Assembly (NCBI RefSeq): GCF_015291885.1
Contig: NZ_CP036186.1
Location: forward strand, 3,982,001-4,046,000
Length of the DNA stretch: 64,000 nucleotides
Reading direction: 5' to 3'
Source of the DNA: Stutzerimonas stutzeri
Lineage (GTDB): Bacteria > Pseudomonadota > Gammaproteobacteria > Pseudomonadales > Pseudomonadaceae
Every line of letters starts with the position of its first letter. Position 1 is the first letter of the stretch. Under the pieces are notes generated by a model. The model searched no databases. It saw only the letters and a program-made list of their open reading frames with translations, and was not told the DNA's origin. Shown one piece after another: positions 10,925 to 21,141 of this stretch. A program made the translations under genes and the position numbers.

Positions 10925-12472
10925 ATGAAGCGACAGCCCATTTCCACCGGCTCGGAATGGACCTTCGACCTGATTCGGCAGTACGACCGCGAGATCGGCC
11001 GCATAGCCGAACGTTACGCGCTGGACACTTATCCGAACCAGATCGAGGTAATTACCGCCGAGCAGATGATGGACGCCTATGCCTCGGTCGGCATGCCGCT
11101 CGGTTACCACCACTGGTCCTACGGCAAGCAGTTCCTGCATACCGAAAAGCACTACACGCGCGGCCAGATGGGGCTGGCCTATGAGATCGTCATCAACTCC
11201 GACCCCTGCATCGCCTACCTCATGGAAGAAAACACCATGTGCATGCAGGCGCTGGTGATTGCCCACGCCAGTTACGGCCACAACAGCTTCTTCAAGGGCA
11301 ACTACCTGTTCCGCACCTGGACCGACGCCAGCTCGATCATCGACTACCTGGTGTTCGCCAAGCAGTACATCATGCGGTGCGAGGAACGCCACGGCATCGA
11401 TGCGGTGGAAGACCTGCTCGACTCCTGCCACGCGCTGATGAACTATGGCGTCGACCGCTACAAGCGCCCCTACCCGATTTCCGCCGAAGAAGAGCGGCGA
11501 CGGCAGAAGGATCGCGAAGAGCACCTGCAACGACAGATCAACGACCTTTGGCGCACCATTCCCAAAGGCGCAGACAAGGGCGACGAGCTGGCAGACAACC
11601 AGCGCTTCCCGGCCGAGCCACAGGAAAACATCCTTTATTTCATCGAGAAACACGCCCCCCTGCTCGAGCCTTGGCAGCGCGAGGTGGTGCGCATCGTGCG
11701 CAAGATCGCGCAATACTTTTATCCGCAACGCCAGACCCAGGTGATGAACGAAGGCTGGGCGACGTTCTGGCACTACACGCTGCTCAATGACCTGTATGAC
11801 GAGGGCCTGGTCACCGACGGCTTCATGATGGAATTCCTGCAGTCACACACCAGCGTGATCTACCAGCCGGGCTTCGACAGCCCCTACTACAGCGGCATAA
11901 ACCCCTACACCCTGGGGTTCGCCATGTATCAGGACATCCGCCGAATCTGCGAACACCCAACTGAGGAGGACAAGCGCTGGTTCCCGGACATTGCTGGCAG
12001 CGACTGGCTGACGACCGTCAAATTCGCCATGAACAACTTCAAGGACGAGAGCTTCATCCTGCAGTTCCTCTCACCCAAGGTTATTCGCGACCTGAAGCTG
12101 TTCAGCATTCTCGACGACGATCGTAAGGATGAACTGCTGGTCCCGGCTATTCATGATGAAAGCGGCTACCACACCATTCGAGAGCTGCTGGCGGCGCAAT
12201 ACAACCTGGGCAACCGCGAGCCGAACGTGCAAGTCTGGAGCGTCGATCGTCGCGGCGATCGCTCACTGACCCTGCGCCATACCCAGCACGACCGCAAACC
12301 GTTGGGCGTTTCGACCGACGAGGTACTCAAGCACCTGCATCGGCTGTGGGGCTTCGACGTGCATCTGCAGTCAATGCAAGACGACAAACTGGTCAATACG
12401 CACCACATGCCACCACGGCCCAACAGCGAGGCGGAGGTCGATAACCGTTTTCCCGGCATGAACTTCGCCTGA
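10925..12472 (+). CDS. SpoVR family protein (YcgB-like)
   Basis: This 515-residue soluble protein is of the SpoVR/YcgB family. The name comes from a Bacillus spore cortex gene, but this organism should not sporulate, so the name is historical. Recognisable blocks include EWTFDLI near the start, [18 protein letters not shown] sequence, and [10 protein letters not shown] chose ATG at 10925, with GAGG eight bases upstream, over a GTG at 10916 that would overlap that ribosome-binding site. It is the third gene of the prkA module. The biochemical activity is unknown. Confidence 0.92.
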   Translation: MKRQPISTGSEWTFDLIRQYDREIGRIAERYALDTYPNQIEVITAEQMMDAYASVGMPLGYHHWSYGKQFLHTEKHYTRGQMGLAYEIVINSDPCIAYLMEENTMCMQALVIAHASYGHNSFFKGNYLFRTWTDASSIIDYLVFAKQYIMRCEERHGIDAVEDLLDSCHALMNYGVDRYKRPYPISAEEERRRQKDREEHLQRQINDLWRTIPKGADKGDELADNQRFPAEPQENILYFIEKHAPLLEPWQREVVRIVRKIAQYFYPQRQTQVMNEGWATFWHYTLLNDLYDEGLVTDGFMMEFLQSHTSVIYQPGFDSPYYSGINPYTLGFAMYQDIRRICEHPTEEDKRWFPDIAGSDWLTTVKFAMNNFKDESFILQFLSPKVIRDLKLFSILDDDRKDELLVPAIHDESGYHTIRELLAAQYNLGNREPNVQVWSVDRRGDRSLTLRHTQHDRKPLGVSTDEVLKHLHRLWGFDVHLQSMQDDKLVNTHHMPPRPNSEAEVDNRFPGMNFA

Positions 12473-12558
12473 CAGCGGGCCGCAGCGGCCTTCGCACCAA
12501 CCGTGCTGTAGCCTCAGCGCCGTTATCCTTTATCCTCCGCGCCAACGGAGGTGTGGAC

Positions 12559-13728
12559 ATGCAGATCTATAAAGTCGGCGGCGCGGTACGCGACCGCTTG
12601 TTGGGGCGCACGGTAAGCGAAGTGGACTGGTTGGTGGTTGGCGCCACGCCGGAAGAAATGCAGGCCCGCGGCTTCCGCCCGGTCGGCGCCGACTTCCCGG
12701 TATTCCTGCACCCGCAAACTGGCGAGGAATACGCCCTGGCGCGCACCGAGCGCAAAAGCGGTCGTGGCTATGGTGGCTTCACCTTCCATGCCAGCCCCGA
12801 CGTCACGCTCGAAGAAGATCTGCAGCGCCGCGATCTCACCATCAATGCCATCGCCGAAGACGACCAGGGCCAGTTGATCGACCCCTACGGTGGTCAGCGC
12901 GACCTGCAAGCACGACTGCTGCGCCATGTATCCCCTGCCTTCGCCGAAGACCCGCTGCGCGTGCTGCGCGTGGCGCGCTTCGCCGCACGCTACGCCGAAC
13001 TGGGCTTCCGTATCGCCGATGAAACCCTTGAGCTGATGCGCCAACTGGCCCACTCCGGCGAGCTCTGCGCACTGACAGCAGAGCGCAGCTGGAAGGAGAT
13101 TTCGCGCGCACTGATGGAGCCGCGCCCAGACGTATTCATCCAGGTGCTGCAGGATTGCGACGCGCTGACCGAGCTATTCCCGGAGCTGGGCGCGTCTTTC
13201 GTCACAGAGAACGCCGATGCTGAGCACCTGCTCGGCGCCCTGCGCCAATGCGCAACGCATCTACAGCCGTTACCCGTGCGCTGGGCCTGCCTGCTGCTCG
13301 GCTGCGAAACGCCGGACGCTGGCCAACAGGCACGCCTGAGCGCTATCGATACGCTCAACCAACGCTGCAAAGCTCCAAGGGACTGCCAGGAGCTGGCAAT
13401 GTTGCTCGGCAGGTATTACCGGGACGCGCTCAATGCCTGGACACTGACAGCCGATGCACTGCTCGACATGCTGCAGCACTTCGACATCTACCGCCGCCCG
13501 GAGCGGTTCGAGCAGTTCGTCTGCGCCTGCGCAATGGCGGCCTGGGCGAATGCTCCACGCTCACCATTCCCCCAAGCCGATTACCTGCGAGACGCTGCCA
13601 TGACCGCCCGCGCGGTGGCGGTCAAACCGCTGCTGGATCAAGGATTCAAAGGCGCCGAACTGGGCGCGGCTCTCGCCGCTGCCCGGCTCGACGCCCTGCG
13701 CATCTACTGCCGACAGAACGCGAGATAG
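12559..13728 (+). CDS. cca: CCA tRNA nucleotidyltransferase
   Basis: This enzyme adds or repairs the 3' CCA end of tRNAs without a nucleic-acid template. The class II nucleotidyltransferase head is clear: [11 protein letters not shown] (residues 6-16) and the acidic pair E21/D23, followed by [10 protein letters not shown] and the RVARFAARY block. At 389 residues it is shorter than the E. coli enzyme (about 412). I see no HD phosphohydrolase motif in the C-terminal half, so it fits the CCA-adding subfamily that lacks the HD domain. ATG 12559 is preferred: GGAGG lies 7 bases upstream and overlaps the alternative GTG at 12553. Confidence 0.94.
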   Translation: MQIYKVGGAVRDRLLGRTVSEVDWLVVGATPEEMQARGFRPVGADFPVFLHPQTGEEYALARTERKSGRGYGGFTFHASPDVTLEEDLQRRDLTINAIAEDDQGQLIDPYGGQRDLQARLLRHVSPAFAEDPLRVLRVARFAARYAELGFRIADETLELMRQLAHSGELCALTAERSWKEISRALMEPRPDVFIQVLQDCDALTELFPELGASFVTENADAEHLLGALRQCATHLQPLPVRWACLLLGCETPDAGQQARLSAIDTLNQRCKAPRDCQELAMLLGRYYRDALNAWTLTADALLDMLQHFDIYRRPERFEQFVCACAMAAWANAPRSPFPQADYLRDAAMTARAVAVKPLLDQGFKGAELGAALAAARLDALRIYCRQNAR

Positions 13729-13737
13729 GTCGTGGGC

Positions 13738-14280
13738 TCAGGTGAAAAGCGGGGGATGCTCGCCGATCAGCTCGGGCGGCGTGAGATCGGTGCCCCGCCA
13801 CTGGAACGGCACCGGCCAGAGCTGCTGATCGATGGACGACTGCTCCCAGAGTTCGGCAAAGCACTGCCCAACTGCCGGATGCCGCAGTGCCGGGGACAAT
13901 AAGGCCAGCGGCCAGAGCACGAACGCGTTTTTCAGAATCTCAGCGCGCGGCAGCAGCAAGCCATCGAAATTGCCGATCAGATCGGCATACAGCAGCACGT
14001 CGATGTCCAGTGGTAACCCCTTGCGGTCAGGGGCGTAGCGGCCGTTATCCGCCTCGATGAACTTGAGCCGGCGGTCCAACTCGGTCAGCGGTAACTCGGT
14101 TTGGCCCGCCACCACCAGATTGTAGAAGTTATCACCCTTGTAACCCACTGCCAGGCTCTCGAATACCGGCGAGCAGCGCATGTCTTCCAGCAGCTCAGCC
14201 AGCGCATCAAGCCCGGCATGCAGGTGATGGTCGCGCTGGGCATTGCTACCCAGGCCAAGTAGCACGGGAGTCAGCGACAT
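13738..14280 (-). CDS. folK: 2-amino-4-hydroxy-6-hydroxymethyldihydropteridine pyrophosphokinase
   Basis: FolK transfers pyrophosphate from ATP to 6-hydroxymethyl-7,8-dihydropterin in folate synthesis. The protein has 180 residues, starting with LLGLGSNAQRD and carrying the substrate loop KGLPLDIDVLLY, equivalent to the family RTLDLDI motif. It overlaps the end of folB by about 10 bases on the same strand, giving a coupled folB-folK pair that catalyses consecutive steps. It converges with cca, with only nine bases between the stops. Confidence 0.95.
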   Translation of the reverse strand: MSLTPVLLGLGSNAQRDHHLHAGLDALAELLEDMRCSPVFESLAVGYKGDNFYNLVVAGQTELPLTELDRRLKFIEADNGRYAPDRKGLPLDIDVLLYADLIGNFDGLLLPRAEILKNAFVLWPLALLSPALRHPAVGQCFAELWEQSSIDQQLWPVPFQWRGTDLTPPELIGEHPPLFT

Positions 14281-14624
14281 CCGCGTTCGATCTCCACACC
14301 CAGCGCACGGGCCCGCGCATTCACCCCGGGTTTGGTCACCCGCAGGCGCAGCCAGACGATGCCGAACTCGCTCATCAGCTTTTGCGCCAGGCGCTCGGCA
14401 AAGGTTTCGACCAACTCGAAACGCGCTTCTGCGGCAAAGCGATCGATGGCGGCGGCAACCTGGGCGTAATCCAGCGCCTTGTCCAAATCGTCATGCTCGG
14501 CGGCCGGACGGATGTCCCAGCCCAGCGTCAGATCCAGATGCAGGCACTGCCTAATGCCCCGCTCCCAATCATAGGCGCCGATTACCGTATCCACTTCCAG
14601 GCCTTCGATGAAGACTGTGTCCAC
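14271..14624 (-). CDS. folB: Dihydroneopterin aldolase
   Basis: FolB converts 7,8-dihydroneopterin to 6-hydroxymethyl-dihydropterin and glycolaldehyde, the step before FolK. The protein has 117 residues, beginning MDTVFIEGLEVDTVIGAYDWER. Glu21 and Lys98 (in RVTKPG) fall where the catalytic Glu and Lys of the family lie. The start is GTG at 14624, with AGGAG eight bases upstream; the frame is open to 14747, but that extension would run into plsY on the other strand. It is divergent from plsY, with about 65 bases between. Confidence 0.94.
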   Translation of the reverse strand: MDTVFIEGLEVDTVIGAYDWERGIRQCLHLDLTLGWDIRPAAEHDDLDKALDYAQVAAAIDRFAAEARFELVETFAERLAQKLMSEFGIVWLRLRVTKPGVNARARALGVEIERGCR

Positions 14625-14689
14625 GCAACGTTCTCCTACGGCACGACAAGCTCGAAACGCGCCGTTAGACTCAAGGCTCCCTGCCCCGG

Positions 14690-15268
14690 ATGGATTCCAT
14701 GTTCTGGCTGCTGACATTGCTCGCGTACCTGATCGGCTCGCTGTCATTTGCCATACTGCTCAGCCGCCTGGCCGGGATGCCCGACCCGCGTGCCAGTGGC
14801 TCCGGCAATCCCGGCGCCACCAATATGCTTCGTCTGGCAGGCAAGCGTCTGGCGATCTGCACACTGTTCGGCGATCTGCTCAAGGGCTTGCTGCCCGTAC
14901 TGCTGGCCGCATCGTTGGATATGTCGATCCAACAACAGGCCTGGATCGGGCTAGCCGCCGTTTGCGGCCATCTCTACCCGCTGTATTTCCGCTTCCGTGG
15001 CGGCAAAGGCGTTGCAACGGCCGCCGGCACCTTGCTCGCGCTCTATCCGCCGGCCGCGCTACTGGCGATCGTTGCCTGGCTAGTCGTTTTCCGACTGACC
15101 CGCACCAGCTCACTGGCCGCCCTTATCGCCTTGCCGCTTTGCCTACCTCTACTGGCCTGGCAGCAACCGGGGGCTCTATTGCCGATGAGCCTGCTCGCCC
15201 TGCTGATCGTGTGGCGTCATCGCAGCAATGTGCGCGATCTGTTCGCCGGCCGGGAACGGCATTTCTGA
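14690..15268 (+). CDS. plsY: Glycerol-3-phosphate acyltransferase PlsY
   Basis: PlsY transfers an acyl group from acyl-phosphate (made by PlsX) to glycerol-3-phosphate, the first membrane step of phospholipid synthesis. The protein has 192 residues, is very hydrophobic with about five membrane segments, and has the conserved motifs [11 protein letters not shown] (about residues 36-46) and [12 protein letters not shown]. The start is ATG 14690; Met4 at 14699 is a possible alternative. It converges with tsaD, with 15 bases between. Confidence 0.95.
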   Translation: MDSMFWLLTLLAYLIGSLSFAILLSRLAGMPDPRASGSGNPGATNMLRLAGKRLAICTLFGDLLKGLLPVLLAASLDMSIQQQAWIGLAAVCGHLYPLYFRFRGGKGVATAAGTLLALYPPAALLAIVAWLVVFRLTRTSSLAALIALPLCLPLLAWQQPGALLPMSLLALLIVWRHRSNVRDLFAGRERHF

Positions 15269-15283
15269 CCGCGTGAACACTCA

Positions 15284-16309
15284 TCAGATTGCCGGTAGCG
15301 TTTCCATAGACCAACGCGGCTGCACGGTGATCGCCGGACCGTCATGCTGACCGGCTAGCAGGCGCTGACAGCCAGCGTAGGCGATCATCGCGCCATTGTC
15401 GGTGCAGAAACGTGGCCGCGCATAGAAGACCTGGCCCTTGAGTTCGGCGAGCATTTTCTCCAGAGACTGACGCAACGACTGATTGGCGCTGACCCCTCCG
15501 GCGATGACCAGCGACTTCAGGCCCGTCTGCTTGAGCGCTCGGCGACACTTGATGGTAAGGGTTTCGACCACCGCTTGCTGGAATGCCAGCGCGATATCGC
15601 AACGAGTTTGCTCAGACTCGTCACCAGCTGCACGGCATTGCTGCCAGGTGTTTAGGGTGAACGTCTTCAAGCCGCTGAAACTGAAATCCAAACCCGGACG
15701 ATCAGTCATGGGCCGCGGGAAAACGAAACGCCCCGGCGTGCCCCGCTCGGCCAGGAGAGCAATCTCCGGCCCGCCGGGATAGCGCAAACCCATGAGTTTG
15801 GCGGTTTTGTCGAAAGCTTCACCGGCGGCATCATCCACCGACTCACCAAGTAGCTGGTATTGGCCAATGCCATCCACACGAACCAATTGCGTATGGCCGC
15901 CCGACACCAGCAAAGCGACGAACGGAAATGCCGGCGGCTGCGCTTCGAGCATCGGCGCCAGCAAATGGCCTTCCATATGATGAACGCCTACAGCCGGCAC
16001 CCCCCAGGCTAACGCCAGCGCCTGGGCGCAGGACGCACCGACCAATAGTGCACCGACCAGGCCGGGGCCGGCCGTGTAGGCTACCGCATCGATCTGGCTA
16101 GCCTCGCGCCCAGCCTCGCCCAGCACCTGCCGGATCAACGGCAGCATGCGCTTGACGTGATCGCGGGAGGCCAGCTCAGGCACCACGCCACCATAAACGC
16201 GATGCAAATCGATCTGACTGAACAGCGCGTCCGCCAGCAAACCCTGCTCGCTGTCATACAACGCGACGCCGGTTTCATCACATGAAGTTTCCAGCCCTAG
16301 CACCAGCAT
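15284..16309 (-). CDS. tsaD: tRNA N6-threonylcarbamoyladenosine synthase subunit TsaD
   Basis: TsaD, with TsaB and TsaE, transfers the threonylcarbamoyl group to A37 of ANN-decoding tRNAs (t6A). The protein has 341 residues, opening [14 protein letters not shown]; the metal-binding motif HMEGH is at residues 111-115, and the SGGHTQLV nucleotide-binding block follows. The frame is open to 16348, but ATG 16309 matches the family. It is divergent from rpsU, as is usual in gammaproteobacteria, so 16310-16506 probably holds promoters for both. Confidence 0.96.
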   Translation of the reverse strand: MLVLGLETSCDETGVALYDSEQGLLADALFSQIDLHRVYGGVVPELASRDHVKRMLPLIRQVLGEAGREASQIDAVAYTAGPGLVGALLVGASCAQALALAWGVPAVGVHHMEGHLLAPMLEAQPPAFPFVALLVSGGHTQLVRVDGIGQYQLLGESVDDAAGEAFDKTAKLMGLRYPGGPEIALLAERGTPGRFVFPRPMTDRPGLDFSFSGLKTFTLNTWQQCRAAGDESEQTRCDIALAFQQAVVETLTIKCRRALKQTGLKSLVIAGGVSANQSLRQSLEKMLAELKGQVFYARPRFCTDNGAMIAYAGCQRLLAGQHDGPAITVQPRWSMETLPAI

Positions 16310-16506
16310 GGGCACGACCCTTTCAAAGAAGCGAATGAAGCCGCGCATATTAATCGCCGGGGCCAGCGACCGACCAGCGCTTTTCGCTCAGGGGGCTTTG
16401 CATTCCACGCGGCAAGGCGTTAACATCCGCAACCCTTAAAACCAGCGTGCTCGCGATATTTGCCGAAGCGCGTTGTAACCGGTAAACAAGTGAAGGTACG
16501 TCCTGG

Positions 16507-16722
16507 ATGCCCAACGTTAAAGTCAAAGAGAACGAACCATTCGACGTAGCTCTGCGTCGCTTCAAGCGTTCTTGCGAAAAGGCCGGTGTTCTGGCCGAAG
16601 TCCGCAGCCGTGAGTTCTACGAGAAGCCCACTGCCGAGCGCAAGCGTAAAGCTGCTGCCGCAGTCAAGCGTCACGCTAAGAAAGTGCAGCGCGAGCAGCG
16701 CCGCAGCGTTCGCCTGTACTAA
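16507..16722 (+). CDS. rpsU: 30S ribosomal protein S21
   Basis: This is a 71-residue, very basic protein that begins [20 protein letters not shown] and ends [15 protein letters not shown], which is S21. It helps 30S subunits bind mRNA leaders. It is the first gene of the rpsU-dnaG-rpoD macromolecular-synthesis operon, which links translation, replication and transcription start. Two hairpins with T runs separate it from dnaG. Confidence 0.98.
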   Translation: MPNVKVKENEPFDVALRRFKRSCEKAGVLAEVRSREFYEKPTAERKRKAAAAVKRHAKKVQREQRRSVRLY

Positions 16723-16745
16723 TCAAGTACAGCTGACGCCGCATC

Positions 16746-16768
16746 AAGCCCGGCTTAGGCCGGGCTTT
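16746..16768 (+). terminator. Hairpin terminator 1 between rpsU and dnaG
   Basis: AAGCCCGGC (16746-16754), loop TTAG, GCCGGGCTT (16759-16767), then only a short T run. It begins 24 bases after the rpsU stop. It probably allows partial read-through to dnaG. Confidence 0.7.
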
Positions 16769-16781
16769 GCATTGCATGCAT

Positions 16782-16819
16782 ACTCCGCTTCGCCAGCCGG
16801 CGAAAGGCCGGAGTTTTTT
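16782..16819 (+). terminator. Hairpin terminator 2 between rpsU and dnaG
   Basis: ACTCCG (16782-16787) pairs with CGGAGT (16809-16814), with an inner TTCGCC/GGCGAA helix, and is followed by TTTTT. It is a second termination signal 42 bases before the dnaG start. Confidence 0.6.
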
Positions 16820-16860
16820 CATTTCCGGCCCATGCAATGCGAGCGTAATCTGACACCCCT

Positions 16861-18801
16861 ATGGCCGGTTTGATCCCCCAATCCTTCATCGATGATCTGC
16901 TCAACCGCTCCGACATCGTCGAGGTGGTCGGCTCGCGCATCCAGCTGAAAAAGGCTGGTAAGAACTACAGCGCCCTCTGCCCTTTCCACAAGGAAAAGAC
17001 GCCCTCGTTCAGCGTGAGCCCCGACAAGCAGTTCTACTACTGTTTTGGCTGTGGTGCCGGCGGCAATGCGCTCGGCTTCGTCATGGACCACGACCAGCTG
17101 GATTTCCCCCAGGCAGTCGAGGACCTGGCCAAGCGCGCCGGCATGGAAGTCCCCCACGAGGACAGCGGCCGCAAGCACAAGCCACGGCAACCCGTCGACT
17201 CGCCGCTCTACCCGCTGCTGGCCGCCGCCGCTGAGTATTATCGCCACGCCCTAAAGAGCCACTCGACCCGCAAGTCGGCAGTGGAGTACCTCAAAGGCCG
17301 CGGCTTATCCGGGGTGATCGCGAGGGATTTCGGTCTGGGCTTCGCCCCACCCGGCTGGGACAACCTGATGAAGCATCTCGGCGGCGACGCATTGCAGCAA
17401 AAAGCTCTGATCGACGCCGGCCTGCTGATCGAGAACGCCGAGAACGGCAAACGCTACGACCGCTTCCGCGACCGCGTGATGTTCCCTATTCGCGACAGTC
17501 GCGGACGGGTGATCGCCTTTGGCGGCCGGGTGCTGAGCGACGACAAGCCAAAGTACCTGAACTCGCCGGAAACCCCGGTCTTTCACAAAGGCCAGGAACT
17601 CTACGGCCTTTATGAGGCTCGCCAGGCTAACCGCGATCTCGACGAAATAATGGTGGTCGAGGGCTACATGGATGTCATCGCCCTGGCCCAGCAAGGCTTG
17701 CGCAACGCCGTCGCCACCCTCGGCACCGCAACCAGCGAAGAACACCTCAAGCGGTTGTTTCGCATAGTGCCGAGCGTACTGTTCTGCTTCGATGGCGACG
17801 CGGCCGGCCGCAAGGCCGCCTGGCGCGCACTCGAAGCGACGCTGCCAAATCTGCAGGATGGCCGCCGAGCACGCTTTCTGTTTCTGCCAGACGGCGAAGA
17901 CCCGGACACCCTGGTTCGCGCCGAGGGCACCGACGCATTTCGCGCACGCATCCAGCAGCATTCGCAGCCTCTGGCTGACTACTTTTTCCAGCAACTGAGC
18001 GACGAAGCCGATCCACGCTCACTGGAAGGCAAAGCCCACTTGGCCACGCTTGCAGCGCCGCTTATCGAAAAGATTCCAGGCGCCAACCTGCGCGCATTGA
18101 TGCGCCAGCGTCTCGCCGAGATCACCGGCCTGAATGGGGAAGCACTGCAGCATATGGCAGCAGCGCCAGCCACCGCACCCAGCAGTACGACTGATTACGA
18201 CGACTCAGCTTATTACGACACGGGTTCGCGCCACGCCGAAGCCGACTACTTCCAACCGCCAGAAGCGCCCAAGCCACAACGCGGCGGCAAAAAGGAATGG
18301 AAGAAAGACTGGAAAAAATCCGGGCAGCGACCAGACTTCACCCCTCGCGGGCCGCGTACGCCTGCCACCGTCGAGCCGCCGGCTCTGACCACATTACGCA
18401 CCCTGCTGCACCATCCGGAACTGGCCCAGAAAGTAGAAGATGTCAGCCATTTCGCAGCAGAAGACGACACCTACGCCCAATTGCTGGTAGCACTGCTCGG
18501 CACACTGCAGAAGAATCCCAAGCTGCGCAGCCTGCAGCTGATCGCCCGCTGGCATGGCACGGATCAGGGTCGACTTTTACGTGCACTTGCCGAGAAAGAA
18601 TGGCTGATCTCTGCCGATAACCTTGAACAGCAGTTTTTCGACACCATTAATAGCCTTGCCGCCAGACAGCGGGAACGGCGCCTCGAAAGCCTGCTACGCA
18701 AGGCTCGGCAAGGTGAACTCAGCGCGGAGGAAAAAGATCAGCTGCGTAACCTATTGAGCCGTAACGCAATACCCGCTACACCGACCTCAACTGGCGCCTG
18801 A
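16861..18801 (+). CDS. dnaG: DNA primase
   Basis: DnaG makes the RNA primers for lagging-strand synthesis and works with the DnaB helicase. The protein has 646 residues. It has a zinc-binding domain with C40, H43, C61 and C64, then the RNA-polymerase core with the TOPRIM glutamate motif VVEGYMDVIAL and the acidic FCFDGDAAG. A lysine/tryptophan-rich low-complexity linker near residues 475-500 (GGKKEWKKDWKK) precedes the C-terminal helicase-binding domain. It lies between rpsU and rpoD in the classic order. Confidence 0.97.
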   Translation: MAGLIPQSFIDDLLNRSDIVEVVGSRIQLKKAGKNYSALCPFHKEKTPSFSVSPDKQFYYCFGCGAGGNALGFVMDHDQLDFPQAVEDLAKRAGMEVPHEDSGRKHKPRQPVDSPLYPLLAAAAEYYRHALKSHSTRKSAVEYLKGRGLSGVIARDFGLGFAPPGWDNLMKHLGGDALQQKALIDAGLLIENAENGKRYDRFRDRVMFPIRDSRGRVIAFGGRVLSDDKPKYLNSPETPVFHKGQELYGLYEARQANRDLDEIMVVEGYMDVIALAQQGLRNAVATLGTATSEEHLKRLFRIVPSVLFCFDGDAAGRKAAWRALEATLPNLQDGRRARFLFLPDGEDPDTLVRAEGTDAFRARIQQHSQPLADYFFQQLSDEADPRSLEGKAHLATLAAPLIEKIPGANLRALMRQRLAEITGLNGEALQHMAAAPATAPSSTTDYDDSAYYDTGSRHAEADYFQPPEAPKPQRGGKKEWKKDWKKSGQRPDFTPRGPRTPATVEPPALTTLRTLLHHPELAQKVEDVSHFAAEDDTYAQLLVALLGTLQKNPKLRSLQLIARWHGTDQGRLLRALAEKEWLISADNLEQQFFDTINSLAARQRERRLESLLRKARQGELSAEEKDQLRNLLSRNAIPATPTSTGA

Positions 18802-18815
18802 GGTCCTAGCTCGGC

Positions 18816-18821
18816 TATAAT
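18816..18821 (+). promoter_or_regulatory. Possible -10 (TATAAT) upstream of rpoD
   Basis: A perfect TATAAT lies 48 bases before the rpoD start in the 67-base dnaG-rpoD spacer. No good -35 is seen 17 bases upstream, so it may be a weak internal promoter or chance. Confidence 0.3.
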
Positions 18822-18868
18822 GCTCAGCTTGTTTTCAGCCCGCCAGAACCTTCAGTGGATAGGGTTAT

Positions 18869-20722
<1,854 letters not shown>

Positions 20723-20728
20723 GACCAG

Positions 20729-20756
20729 AACCCCCGGCATGCCGGGGGTTCTTTTT
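20729..20756 (+). terminator. Intrinsic terminator of the rpsU-dnaG-rpoD operon
   Basis: AACCCCCGGC (20729-20738) pairs with GCCGGGGGTT (20741-20750), followed by CTTTTTT. It begins 7 bases after the rpoD stop. Confidence 0.93.
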
Positions 20757-20789
20757 TCTGCAACATCACGCTCAAGCAGTCACCTTCGA

Positions 20790-20818
20790 TTGGCGCAGCC
20801 GCTACACGCCGGTATAAT
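20790..20818 (+). promoter_or_regulatory. Sigma-70 promoter of the tRNA gene
   Basis: TTGGCG (20790-20795), a 17-base spacer, then TATAAT (20813-20818). The predicted start of transcription is about 8-10 bases before the tRNA. Confidence 0.7.
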
Positions 20819-20833
20819 CCGCCGGCCTTCTGG

Positions 20834-20910
20834 GGGCCTATAGCTCAGTTGGTTAGAGCAGAGGACTCATAATCCTTTGGTCCACGGTTCGAGTCCGTGT
20901 GGGCCCACCA
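20834..20910 (+). tRNA. tRNA-Ile2 (anticodon CAU, lysidine type)
   Basis: A 77-base cloverleaf folds cleanly: acceptor GGGCCTA/TGGGCCC with A73 and encoded CCA, D-stem GCTC/GAGC, anticodon stem GAGGA/TCCTT with loop CTCATAA, and T-stem CACGG/CCGTG. The CAU anticodon could mean Met or Ile2. Pairs C4-G69 and C5-G68 are those that TilS uses to recognise tRNA-Ile2 and that E. coli elongator tRNA-Met lacks, so I favour Ile2 decoding AUA after lysidine modification. The G27-U43 pair and TGGTC variable loop also match E. coli Ile2. Confidence 0.85.
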
Positions 20911-20915
20911 ACTTC

Positions 20916-20940
20916 AAAGCCGCGCACTGCGCGGCTTTTT
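20916..20940 (+). terminator. Terminator of the tRNA gene
   Basis: AAAGCCGCGCA (20916-20926) pairs with TGCGCGGCTTT (20928-20938), and the T run continues to 20940. The next 200 bases up to 21141 hold no feature that I can support. Confidence 0.85.
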
Positions 20941-21141
20941 CGTTTATCTCGCCGAGGCAGCGGCGCTAGCTAGCGAAGTCTCAATGCATGCGCCCGCTCG
21001 GTGCCTGCGACAACCCAGCCTTAATAACCAAATAGCATATAAACATCAGGAAAGGTTTCTGGACTCTCTAAGCTGACGTCTCTATCGTGCGCCGCGGGGT
21101 CGTTGTTTCGACTTGCCTACTCGCCATCCTTAAGGACGTCC

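Noticed and set aside
9622..11004. Minus-strand open frame of 460 codons opposite the yeaH-like gene
   Set aside because: Shadow of a GC-rich gene: the plus-strand frame has clear family motifs, while this one has low-complexity Val/Gly/Ala/His-rich translation and no ribosome-binding site.
20834..20910. Elongator or initiator tRNA-Met
   Set aside because: The anticodon is CAU, but C4-G69 and C5-G68 fit tRNA-Ile2, and G1-C72 pairing excludes the initiator type.
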